A stretch of 9,651 bases of DNA from a candidate division TA06 bacterium. GTDB taxonomy: Bacteria > Ratteibacteria > UBA8468 > MWAK01. This document shows positions 1-6,111 of this stretch, in pieces; positions within the stretch are counted from its first letter, which is position 1, and each line of letters starts with the position of its first letter. The position numbers were made by a program, and so were the translations under genes. The stretch spans positions 1 to 9,651 of the forward strand of contig JAKJFK010000052.1 in assembly GCA_022704925.1 (NCBI GenBank). Reading direction: 5' to 3'. Below the pieces are notes generated by a model. It had not been told where the DNA came from and made no database searches. It saw only the letters and a program-made list of their open reading frames with translations.

Positions 1-1
1 C

Positions 2-274
2 CGGGACGGCCTCGCCGGTCCGGCCGGGACCGGACCGCTGGCCGGCCGGACCTTCGTAATTACCGGGCGGCTGGAAAAGTGGACCCGGTCCCGGGCCCGG
101 GAGATCATCCAGCGCCTGGGCGGCCGGGTCGCCGACTCGGTCTCCGGCCGAACTGATTTCCTGTTGGCCGGGGCCGATCCCGGGTCCAAACTGGACCGGG
201 CCAGGGAACTCCGGGTCCGGGTCCTCACCGAGGCCGAATTTTCGAAGATGATCGACACCAGGCAAATACCTTAG
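2..274 (+). CDS. ligA: NAD-dependent DNA ligase LigA, C-terminal BRCT domain (5' truncated by window)
   Basis: The frame is open from the window edge to a TAG and gives 90 residues. They read as the terminal BRCT domain of bacterial LigA: a GPLAGRTFVITG segment, then a Gly-Gly turn (RLGGRV), then the S-G-R-T-D-F-L-L-A-G and GSKLDRARE segments that close nearly every LigA, and a short tail ending QIP. LigA seals nicks with NAD+ during replication and repair; the BRCT domain helps it engage DNA. The catalytic adenylation, OB, zinc-finger and HhH domains lie upstream of the window. The stop codon is 7 nt before the next gene on the same strand, so the two are probably co-transcribed. Identification rests on this domain alone, but the GSKLDRARE signature is quite specific. 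Confidence 0.9.
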   Translation, partial: RDGLAGPAGTGPLAGRTFVITGRLEKWTRSRAREIIQRLGGRVADSVSGRTDFLLAGADPGSKLDRARELRVRVLTEAEFSKMIDTRQIP

Positions 275-281
275 GGGAACG

Positions 282-923
282 ATGCTCAAGATCAAAACGC
301 TGGAAGTGGGACCGCTTCAGACCAACTGCTATCTGGTCTTCGACCCGGAATGCCAGGAAGGTCTGATCGTCGATCCGGGGGCGGATAAGCCCAAAATAAT
401 CAAGACGGTCGAGAAATCGGGTGTCCGTTTCAAATCGGTAGTCAACACCCACGGCCATTTCGACCATGTCGGCGCCGACACCATCAAGGAGCTCCTGGGC
501 GTGCCGCTTTACCTGCACCAGGCCGACCTTCCCCTGTTGAAGAATGCCCGGGTTAACCAGGCTCTGATACTGGGGGTTGACAACGGCGAAAAGATTCCGA
601 CGCCGGACGGCTTCCTGGAGGAGGGACAGGAACTGGCGGTGGGCGGCGGCCGCCTTACCGTCTGGCATACGCCCGGACACTCTCCCGGCGGCATCTGCCT
701 GGTGGCGGCCGGTTTCGTCCTGACCGGCGACACCCTCTTCAACAGCGGCGTCGGCCGGACCGATCTGGAGGGTGGTTCGGATCCGGACCTGGAAAGGTCG
801 CTGCGCCGACTGCTGAAACTTCCCCCGGAAACGGTCGTTTATCCGGGCCACGGCCCGTCCACCACCATCGGGGCCGAAAGGCGCCTGCTGGTCGATCCGG
901 GCGATAAACAGGCAACCGTTTGA
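282..923 (+). CDS. Metallo-beta-lactamase-fold hydrolase, glyoxalase II-like (YcbL type)
   Basis: This 213-residue protein has the full zinc-site set of the MBL fold: THGHFDHVG with H57, H59, D61 and H62, then H133 in TPGHSPGG, D150 in LTGDTLF, and H190 in YPGHGPST. The order and spacing match the short, single-domain glyoxalase-II-like hydrolases (about 200-215 aa), which lack the C-terminal substrate-binding domain of true GloB. Such enzymes hydrolyse thioesters such as S-lactoylglutathione in vitro; the real substrate here is unknown. There is no signal peptide, so it is probably cytoplasmic. The ATG follows an AGGGGAA stretch that overlaps the end of ligA. It lies between ligA and the recombinase gene with short gaps, consistent with an operon. 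Family assignment is firm; substrate is not. Confidence 0.88.
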   Translation: MLKIKTLEVGPLQTNCYLVFDPECQEGLIVDPGADKPKIIKTVEKSGVRFKSVVNTHGHFDHVGADTIKELLGVPLYLHQADLPLLKNARVNQALILGVDNGEKIPTPDGFLEEGQELAVGGGRLTVWHTPGHSPGGICLVAAGFVLTGDTLFNSGVGRTDLEGGSDPDLERSLRRLLKLPPETVVYPGHGPSTTIGAERRLLVDPGDKQATV

Positions 924-945
924 ATCCGGACGGACCGGAGGGACC

Positions 946-1827
946 ATGGCGGAAACAGGGCTCCCGGACCAGGAAAGCTTCTTCGGCTACCTGACCCTCG
1001 AACGGGGTTTGAGCCGGAACACCATCCTGGCTTACCGGCGCGACCTGAAAAGGTTTGACGTCTTTCTCTCCGGCCGCGGCCTGACCCTGGAATCGATTAC
1101 CTACCCCCAGTTCACCTCCTTCCTGATGGAGTGCCGGCGCACTCTGGCGGCCGCCTCGCTGGCCCGGCTAATGGCGGCCATCTCCACCTACCTGAAATTC
1201 CTGCTCCAGGAAGGGGTCCTGAAGGCCCACCCGCTGCCGGACCTGGAGAGTCCCCGGCTGGAAAAGAACCTGCCGGGCGTCCTTTCCCCGGCTGAGGTGG
1301 AACGGCTGCTGGCCGCTCCGAAGCCGGGTCGACCCGGCTTGAAGGACCGGGCCATCCTGGAGCTCCTTTACGCCACCGGCATGCGGGTGAGCGAATTGAC
1401 CGGCCTGAAACGGGAGGACCTGGACCTGGCCGAGCAGCTGGTCCGGGTCCGGGGCAAGGGCGGCCGGGAACGGCTGATTCCCTTCGGCGCGCCGGCGGCG
1501 GCGGCGTTGCGGTCATACCTGGAGACGGTGTCCGGTTCCGCCTCGGCCGAGGTGCCGCTCTTTCGTAACCGGCAGGGCCGGGCCCTGAGCCGGGTGGCGG
1601 TCTGGAAGCTGCTGCGCCGCAGCGCCCTTTCCGCCGGGATTACCGCCAAGGTCTATCCGCATATACTGCGCCACTCGTTTGCCACCCACCTGCTGACGGC
1701 CGGGGCCAGCATCCGGCTCGTCCAGGAACTGCTCGGCCACCAGAGCCTGGCCACCACCCAGATTTACACCCATCTGGACCGCTCCCGTCTCAAGGAAGTG
1801 CACCGGCGTTTTCATCCCCGTCCCTGA
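946..1827 (+). CDS. xerD: Tyrosine recombinase, XerD type
   Basis: The 293 residues match the usual XerC/XerD length. Residues about 8-95 form the SAM-like core-binding domain (FFGYLTLERGLSRNTILAYRR). The catalytic domain from about 113 shows all active-site residues: R147 in ATGMRVSEL, K171 in RGKGGRER, H239 and R242 in HILRHSFATHLL, H265 in LLGHQSLATT, and the nucleophile Y274 in QIYTHLD. Xer recombinases resolve chromosome dimers at dif during division. I favour XerD over XerC from the N-terminal ERGLSRNT pattern and the tail ending HRRFHPRP, but one paralogue alone cannot settle this. A GGAGGG site 4 nt before the ATG supports the start. Its place behind ligA and a housekeeping hydrolase suggests a core chromosomal Xer protein rather than an integrase from a mobile element. 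Confidence 0.85.
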   Translation: MAETGLPDQESFFGYLTLERGLSRNTILAYRRDLKRFDVFLSGRGLTLESITYPQFTSFLMECRRTLAAASLARLMAAISTYLKFLLQEGVLKAHPLPDLESPRLEKNLPGVLSPAEVERLLAAPKPGRPGLKDRAILELLYATGMRVSELTGLKREDLDLAEQLVRVRGKGGRERLIPFGAPAAAALRSYLETVSGSASAEVPLFRNRQGRALSRVAVWKLLRRSALSAGITAKVYPHILRHSFATHLLTAGASIRLVQELLGHQSLATTQIYTHLDRSRLKEVHRRFHPRP

Positions 1828-1838
1828 GCCGCCGCCGG

Positions 1839-1867
1839 TTGCGAAATAATCGGCCAGGGGTTATACT
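1839..1867 (+). promoter_or_regulatory. Sigma-70-like promoter for the GNAT (and perhaps dehydrogenase) genes
   Basis: TTGCGA (1839-1844) and TATACT (1862-1867) are separated by 17 nt, the ideal spacing, inside a short AT-rich island just after the xerD stop. Transcription would begin near 1873-1875 and leave a leader of about 75 nt. The same 8-mer GTTATACT occurs in the promoter at 7494-7521. Confidence 0.65.
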
Positions 1868-1909
1868 AAGACATAACTTTTTGGCCTGTTTTTATCTGTG
1901 GCTGCGCCG

Positions 1910-1926
1910 GCCGGGGCGTTCCCGGC
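1910..1926 (+). other. Leader stem-loop upstream of the GNAT gene
   Basis: GCCGGG (1910-1915) and CCCGGC (1921-1926) can pair around a GCGTT loop, 24 nt before the ATG of the acetyltransferase. No T-run follows, so it is not a simple terminator. It may only reflect the GC-rich, CCGG-dense composition, but it sits within the predicted mRNA leader of a gene that has no visible Shine-Dalgarno sequence. Confidence 0.35.
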
Positions 1927-1950
1927 ACGATCAAATCCGAAGCTCGGCAA

Positions 1951-2937
1951 ATGGACAGGATAGCGCCGGCGGCCGCCGGCGATTTTGAAGAGATCCAGCG
2001 GATGCTGGAGTCCTCCTACAATCATTACCGGGATTTTTTCCCCCAGCAGTACCCGACCGTCTGGAGACGGGCCGCTTTTGACCCGGGGAATACGATCCTG
2101 ATGCGTTCCGGCGGCCGCATCGTCGGCCTGGTGCGCATCTTTCCGCTCGATCTCCGGCAGGGTCCGGTCCGGCTGAAGGCGGCCGGCATCGGCGGTGTAG
2201 CGACCCGGCCGGAATTGCGGGGGCGCGGTTTCATGACCCGGCTCATGGAACGGGCGCTGGAGCGGATGCGGGGCGACGGCTACCCGGTCTCGGTCCTCTG
2301 GGGCGACCGTTTCCGTTACCGCCGTTTTGGCTATGAACAGGCCGGCCGAACGCTCAGCCTCCGGTTGACAGCCCGCAGTTTGAAGGCGGCCGGGGTAACG
2401 CCAGCCCCGGTCCGGCGTTACCTGGGCGAACCCGGCTGGCTTGACCAGGTTCGAGCCGCTTACGAAAAACATCCGTTCCGCCTGCGGCGGCGGCCGGGCG
2501 ACTACCGGCTGATATTTGAAAAGCCGGGCCTGTTTCTTTTTGGCGGCGGCCGCGGCCAGGATTTCGGGTACCTGGCCGTCACCGGCCGGGGCGCCTGGCA
2601 GCCGGTCGAATTCGGCGGCCGCCCCGAGACCGTCCTGGCCGTCGCGGCCGGAGTCATGGAGCGGCTTGGAACCGATTCGCTGACCTTTTCGATGGCGGCC
2701 GGTTCGGATGGCATCGAAGCATTCCAAAGCGTGGCCGCCGGCTGGTCCCTGAGCTCGGAATTGATGGCGGCCGTGCTCGACCTGGAGAAGACCCTGGCCA
2801 TCTTTGGCCGGCAGAATCCGGATTTTAAGCCCGACCCGGAATCTCTGGCCCGGCTTGACCCGGCCGGTCGGACCCGGGCCCTTTTCGGTCTGGATGGTCC
2901 CTACAACCTTTTTGTCTGGCGCCTGGACAGCATTTGA
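1951..2937 (+). CDS. GNAT family N-acetyltransferase, Eis-like
   Basis: This 328-residue protein has an N-terminal GNAT domain (about 1-135). The acetyl-CoA pyrophosphate-binding motif is at 83-94 (V-A-T-x-P-x-x-R-G-R-G-F), followed by LWGDRFRYRRFGYE (116-129), a pattern typical of Eis-type predicted acetyltransferases. The second half (about 140-328) looks like a further GNAT-like or substrate domain and ends in FVWRLDSI, reminiscent of the aromatic-W/P-L-D tail of this family. Eis proteins run near 400 residues, so this is a shorter relative without an evident full SCP2-like third domain. It would transfer acetyl from acetyl-CoA to an amine; the acceptor cannot be read from sequence. The start is the only ATG available after an in-frame stop at 1867-1869, yet no clear ribosome-binding site precedes it. 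It has its own promoter upstream. Confidence 0.8.
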   Translation: MDRIAPAAAGDFEEIQRMLESSYNHYRDFFPQQYPTVWRRAAFDPGNTILMRSGGRIVGLVRIFPLDLRQGPVRLKAAGIGGVATRPELRGRGFMTRLMERALERMRGDGYPVSVLWGDRFRYRRFGYEQAGRTLSLRLTARSLKAAGVTPAPVRRYLGEPGWLDQVRAAYEKHPFRLRRRPGDYRLIFEKPGLFLFGGGRGQDFGYLAVTGRGAWQPVEFGGRPETVLAVAAGVMERLGTDSLTFSMAAGSDGIEAFQSVAAGWSLSSELMAAVLDLEKTLAIFGRQNPDFKPDPESLARLDPAGRTRALFGLDGPYNLFVWRLDSI

Positions 2938-2968
2938 AGACCGCCGGGCGCCGGAATGCGCGGTTATT

Positions 2969-2999
2969 CCTCGGTCAGGACCTTTTTCCTCGTTCAGGA
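2969..2999 (+). repeat. Imperfect 12-bp tandem direct repeat upstream of the dehydrogenase gene
   Basis: CCTCGGTCAGGA (2969-2980) and CCTCGTTCAGGA (2988-2999) match at 11 of 12 positions with a 7-nt pyrimidine spacer, a period of 19 bp or almost two helical turns. They lie 44-74 nt before the dehydrogenase ATG. The placement is compatible with an activator or repressor site; chance is also possible. Confidence 0.4.
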
Positions 3000-3030
3000 G
3001 AGAGCGGCCGCCGGCCGGATGAAACCTTCA

Positions 3031-3037
3031 AGGAGGT
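3031..3037 (+). promoter_or_regulatory. Strong Shine-Dalgarno site that fixes the dehydrogenase start
   Basis: AGGAGGT sits 5 nt before the ATG at 3043. Two upstream in-frame ATGs (2956 and 3019) have no comparable site, and the residues they would add (a Cys/Arg-rich stretch) do not resemble the family, so 3043 is taken as the true start. Confidence 0.85.
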
Positions 3038-3042
3038 GTGTG

Positions 3043-4248
3043 ATGCTCGATTTCGAAAGGCTTCAAAAGTACCTGGATATCCCGGAGACGGCCCGTATGA
3101 TGTTGTCTGCTCCGGAGAAGCAGGTCATCATGTCGGTCAACATCAAGGTGGGGGCAGGTAAACTGCTTATCTACGATTCATACCTGGTTTACCACAACCT
3201 GGTGCTGGGGCCGGCCAAGGGCGGCATCCGGTTTGCCCCCAACGTCACCCTGGCCGAGACCCGGACCCTGGCCGAGCTGATGACCTACAAGTGTGCCCTG
3301 ATGGGAATTCCCTTCGGCGGCGGCAAGTCCTCGATCGCCTTGAACCCCCGCAGTATCTCCGAATTTGAAAAACGGATGCTGATCCGCGAATTCGTGCACA
3401 TGATCCGGGACGAACTGGTCTCCGGGGCCTACATACCGGCGCCCGACCTCGGTTCGACGCCATCGGACATGGCGATCATCTACGGAGAGACGCATCATCC
3501 CGAGAGCGTCACCGGCAAGCCGCCCCGGCTCGGCGGACTGCCGGGCCGGCGCGAAGCGACCGGCCGAGGCGTCTTTACCGCCTCGCGCCTGGCCTGCCGG
3601 GAAATTCTCAACCTCGATGTTTCCAAGGCCAGTGTCGCCATCCAGGGCTGCGGCAATGTCGGCAGCCACAGCGCCGCCTTCCTTCACGAGAGCGGGGCGC
3701 GGGTGGTGGCCTTGAGCGATGTTTCCGGCGGCCTTTACTCCAAGGCCGGCCTGCCGGTGCCCGCCATTCTGGATTTCGTGCGCCAGGGGAAGCTGCTGGA
3801 AGAGTTCCCGGCTGAGGGCCTGGAACGGATCACCAACCAGGCCATCCTGGCCCTGCCGGTGGACCTGCTCATTCCGGCCGCGGTCGAGGATGTGCTTACC
3901 GCCGAGACGGCGCCCGGGGTACAGGCGAAGCTGGTGGTCGAAGCCGCCAACGGGCCGACCACCCCGGAGGGCGACCAGATCCTGGCCCGAAAAAAAATCC
4001 CGGTCATTTCGGATATCATGGCCAACAGCGGCGGCGTGGTCGCCTCCTACGTGGAATGGCGAAACGCCAAGAGCGGCAACCAGACTTCGGCCCAGGAGAC
4101 GTACGATTTCATAGATGCCAAGATGGAAGGCGCCTTCAAGGACGTCGCCCGGCGGGTCAGGGAGCAGAAGGCCAGCTGGCGGGACGGCGCTTACCTGCTT
4201 GCCCTCTCGGAATTGATATCGGCGATGCGCGACCGTTCCTGGATTTGA
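3043..4248 (+). CDS. Glu/Leu/Phe/Val dehydrogenase family, probably NAD-dependent glutamate dehydrogenase
   Basis: From the ATG at 3043 the protein is 401 residues, slightly short for the family. The N-terminal substrate domain shows K59 (GPAKGGIRF), K83 (MTYKCAL), K95 (FGGGKSS) and D135 (PAPDLG). Their spacings of 24, 12 and 40 residues equal those I recall for K89, K113, K125 and D165 of Clostridium symbiosum glutamate dehydrogenase. The Rossmann domain has Q-G-C-G-N-V-G at 201-207, with D226 at the end of beta-2, which favours NAD+. S335 in NSGGVVASYVEW aligns with the glutamate gamma-carboxylate serine. K59 together with S335 argues for glutamate over leucine or valine. Unusual points are the Ser-Ser after K95, where glutamate enzymes usually have Gly-Gly, and STPSDM after the catalytic Asp. 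It would interconvert the amino acid with its 2-oxo acid plus ammonia in the cytoplasm. Confidence 0.88.
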   Translation: MLDFERLQKYLDIPETARMMLSAPEKQVIMSVNIKVGAGKLLIYDSYLVYHNLVLGPAKGGIRFAPNVTLAETRTLAELMTYKCALMGIPFGGGKSSIALNPRSISEFEKRMLIREFVHMIRDELVSGAYIPAPDLGSTPSDMAIIYGETHHPESVTGKPPRLGGLPGRREATGRGVFTASRLACREILNLDVSKASVAIQGCGNVGSHSAAFLHESGARVVALSDVSGGLYSKAGLPVPAILDFVRQGKLLEEFPAEGLERITNQAILALPVDLLIPAAVEDVLTAETAPGVQAKLVVEAANGPTTPEGDQILARKKIPVISDIMANSGGVVASYVEWRNAKSGNQTSAQETYDFIDAKMEGAFKDVARRVREQKASWRDGAYLLALSELISAMRDRSWI

Positions 4249-4262
4249 CCCCGAAATAAAAA

Positions 4263-4291
4263 CCGGCCCCCGGCGGTAAGCCGGGGGCCGG
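4263..4291 (-). terminator. Intrinsic terminator of the glmU-prs operon, in the convergent gap
   Basis: CCGGCCCCCGGC (4263-4274) and GCCGGGGGCCGG (4280-4291) form a perfect 12-bp stem around a 5-nt loop. Read on the minus strand the hairpin is followed by TTTTTATTT, the classic intrinsic terminator layout, about 30 nt after the prs stop. Read on the plus strand the A-tract is on the wrong side and no T-run follows, so it would work poorly for the converging dehydrogenase transcript except as a 3'-end stabiliser. Confidence 0.85.
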
Positions 4292-4320
4292 CCTGACTTG
4301 CCGGCGTTCTCTCCCCCCTT

Positions 4321-5256
4321 TTACAGGAAAAGCGAACTTACCGAAGCGGAGAGGTGGATGCGCTTGATGGCCTCGCCCAGGAGGCCGGCCACCGAGAGGA
4401 CCTTGATCTTTTCCAGCCTCTTCTCCGGTGCGAGGGGGATGGTGTCGGTGATCACCAGTTCGGCGATCGAGGAGGCGGCCAGCCGGGCCACCGCGTCACC
4501 GACCAGCACCCCGTGGGAGCAGCTGGCGTAGATGGCGGTAGCCCCCTTGCTCTTCAGCACCTCGGCCGCCTCCATCAGGGTGCCACCGGTCGAAATCATG
4601 TCGTCGACCAGGATGGCTACCGACCCGTCGATTTCGCCGATCAGGTTGACCGCCTCCACCGAGGTCGGGCCGTCGCGCCGCTTGTCCACGATCGCCAGCG
4701 GGGTGCGCAGGGCCTTCGCGAAGGCCCGGGCCATCTTGACGCTGCCGACATCGGGCGAAACCACCACCATCCGGTCCAGTTTCTTCTCCTGAAAGTAGGA
4801 TACCGTTACCGGCGCGGCGAAGAGGTGATCGACCGGGATGTCGAAGAAGCCCTGGATCTGGGGAGTGTGCAGGTCCATGGTCAGGATCCGGTTGACGCCG
4901 CTGGCGGTCAGCAGGTTGGCGACCAGCTTGGCCGTGATCGGGACCCGCGGCTTGTCTTTCCGGTCCTGGCGGGCGTACCCGAAGTAGGGGATGACCGCGG
5001 TGATCCGCTCGGCGCTGGCCCGCTTGAAGGCGTCGATCATGACCAGCAGTTCCATGAGGTTTTCATTGACCGGCGGGCAGGTGGACTGGATGATGAAAAC
5101 ATCCTTGCCCCGCACGTTCTCCTCAATGGCCACCATGATTTCACCGTCGCTGAAGTGGGTGATCGCCATCCGGCCCACCTGCTTGTCCAGGTAGGCGGCG
5201 ATCGCGGCTCCCAATTCCTGGTTGGCCGACCCGGTGAAGAGAAGACAGTTGTTCAT
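4321..5256 (-). CDS. prs: Ribose-phosphate pyrophosphokinase (PRPP synthetase)
   Basis: At 311 residues this has the normal length of a class I PRPP synthetase, which makes PRPP from ribose 5-phosphate and ATP for purine, pyrimidine, NAD, His and Trp synthesis. Visible signatures are FSDGEI near 35-40, the flexible-loop region YFGYARQDRKDKPR (91-104), MDLHTPQIQGFF (127-138) with the catalytic-region H130, VVSPDVG (165-171), DKRR (191-194), and the PRPP-binding loop VDDMISTGGT (217-226). The ATG overlaps the stop of the upstream nucleotidyltransferase gene by 4 nt (ATGA), and a GGAGG site lies 5 nt before it, so the two genes are translationally coupled. Prs next to GlmU is a common bacterial pairing. 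The product is cytoplasmic. Nothing is missing from the active site. Confidence 0.97.
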   Translation of the reverse strand: MNNCLLFTGSANQELGAAIAAYLDKQVGRMAITHFSDGEIMVAIEENVRGKDVFIIQSTCPPVNENLMELLVMIDAFKRASAERITAVIPYFGYARQDRKDKPRVPITAKLVANLLTASGVNRILTMDLHTPQIQGFFDIPVDHLFAAPVTVSYFQEKKLDRMVVVSPDVGSVKMARAFAKALRTPLAIVDKRRDGPTSVEAVNLIGEIDGSVAILVDDMISTGGTLMEAAEVLKSKGATAIYASCSHGVLVGDAVARLAASSIAELVITDTIPLAPEKRLEKIKVLSVAGLLGEAIKRIHLSASVSSLFL

Positions 5257-5996
5257 GATTGCCTCCGGCGGGCCAGGATTTGCCGGGCCCTTTCCAGTTC
5301 TTCGGGTGTGTTGACGCCGAGAATTTCGCTGGGGTCGGCCACCACCTGGGCCGCCACCCGTTCCCCGGCCGTGCGCAGGAACTTTATGACGTCGGTAAGG
5401 TAATACTCCCCCTTGGCGTTGTCGGGCCGGAGCCCGGGCAGGGTTTCAAAGAGCCGGGGCGCCGCGAAGACGTAAACGCCGGAATTCACTTCGGTGATCC
5501 GCCGTTCCTCGTCGGTGGCGTCGGCCTGCTCGACAATGGCCTCGACCAGACCGGTACCGTTGCGCTTGATCCGGCCGTAACCGGTGGGATTCTCCAGGCG
5601 GGCGGTCAGCAGGGTAGCCGCCGGCCCTTCCCGGCGGTGGAGTTCAAGCAGTTTCAGCAGGGTTTCGCTGCGCAGCAGCGGGGAGTCACCGCAGAGGACC
5701 AGGATCTCGCCCGCGTATCCGGGCAGGCGTTCGACGGCCCGGCGCACGGCGTCGCCGGTGCCCCGCATTTCGGTCTGCTCCACGAACTCCACCGGCAGCC
5801 CCTCCAGCCGCTGCATCACCTCTTCCTTCTGGTGGCCGACCACCACCAGCACCTTGACCGGCTCCAGCCGGCGGACCTCCTCGACCAGGTGGTGAATCAT
5901 GGGTTTGCCCAGCAGTTGATGGAGGACCTTCTGAAGGTCGGATTTCATCCGGGTTCCCTTGCCGGCGGCCAGGATGATCACGCACAATTCGGACAT
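5253..5996 (-). CDS. glmU: GlmU-like UTP-dependent sugar-1-phosphate nucleotidyltransferase, single domain
   Basis: The 247 residues are the pyrophosphorylase half of GlmU: LAAGKGTRM (9-17) with K23 after it, QTEMRGTGDAV (74-84), the metal-binding D104 in CGDSPLL, GYGRI (139-143), E156, N171 in EVNSGVY, and N229 in GVNTPEELERA. These positions match the uridylyltransferase site residues of E. coli GlmU closely. The C-terminal left-handed beta-helix acetyltransferase domain, about 200 residues in normal GlmU, is entirely absent; the protein ends RRRQS, and the next gene, prs, starts at its stop. It should make UDP-GlcNAc from GlcNAc-1-P and UTP for peptidoglycan or LPS; the GlcN-1-P acetyltransferase would have to be encoded elsewhere. 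A related UDP-sugar specificity is possible. A GGAAGGGG stretch precedes the ATG. Confidence 0.88.
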   Translation of the reverse strand: MSELCVIILAAGKGTRMKSDLQKVLHQLLGKPMIHHLVEEVRRLEPVKVLVVVGHQKEEVMQRLEGLPVEFVEQTEMRGTGDAVRRAVERLPGYAGEILVLCGDSPLLRSETLLKLLELHRREGPAATLLTARLENPTGYGRIKRNGTGLVEAIVEQADATDEERRITEVNSGVYVFAAPRLFETLPGLRPDNAKGEYYLTDVIKFLRTAGERVAAQVVADPSEILGVNTPEELERARQILARRRQS

Positions 5997-6034
5997 GGAG
6001 CCCCTTCCGGGTTACAGGTTGTTTGGGGGTCGGA

Positions 6035-6063
6035 TTGCAGGTTTTACCCAAAAATTGTAACAT
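6035..6063 (+). promoter_or_regulatory. Possible weak promoter for the GH28 gene
   Basis: TTGCAG (6035-6040) and TAACAT (6058-6063) are 17 nt apart and point toward the GH28 gene. Match to consensus is modest (3/6 and 4/6). The -10 would overlap the -10 of the divergent glmU promoter, so the two could interfere. Confidence 0.3.
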
Positions 6064-6083
6064 ATCCGGCCGGCAGCTGCCAA
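6054..6083 (-). promoter_or_regulatory. Sigma-70-like promoter of the glmU-prs operon
   Basis: On the minus strand TTGGCA (6083-6078) and TACAAT (6059-6054) are separated by 18 nt, upstream of the glmU ATG at 5996. Transcription would begin near 6047, giving a leader of about 50 nt. Confidence 0.6.
6072..6081. promoter_or_regulatory. Perfect 10-bp palindrome overlapping the glmU -35 box
   Basis: GGCAGCTGCC is a perfect inverted repeat that covers part of the predicted -35 element in the divergent glmU/GH28 gap. It could be an operator for a dimeric regulator, but 10-bp GC-rich palindromes are common in this sequence. Confidence 0.25.
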
Positions 6084-6111
6084 ACAAAAACGGGCGGCGA
6101 AAGGAGAGACG

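Noticed and set aside
946-1827. Tyrosine recombinase as a sign of a mobile element or integron
   Set aside because: Length, motifs and the ligA context fit a housekeeping XerD. No att-like repeats, tRNA gene or cargo genes are seen around it.
2956-3042. Upstream ATG that would extend the dehydrogenase by 29 residues
   Set aside because: No ribosome site precedes it, the extra residues are unlike the family, and AGGAGGT directly precedes the ATG at 3043.
4354-5403. 349-codon open frame on the plus strand
   Set aside because: It is antisense to prs and the end of glmU; it shows repetitive Asp/His/Gly-rich text typical of shadow frames.
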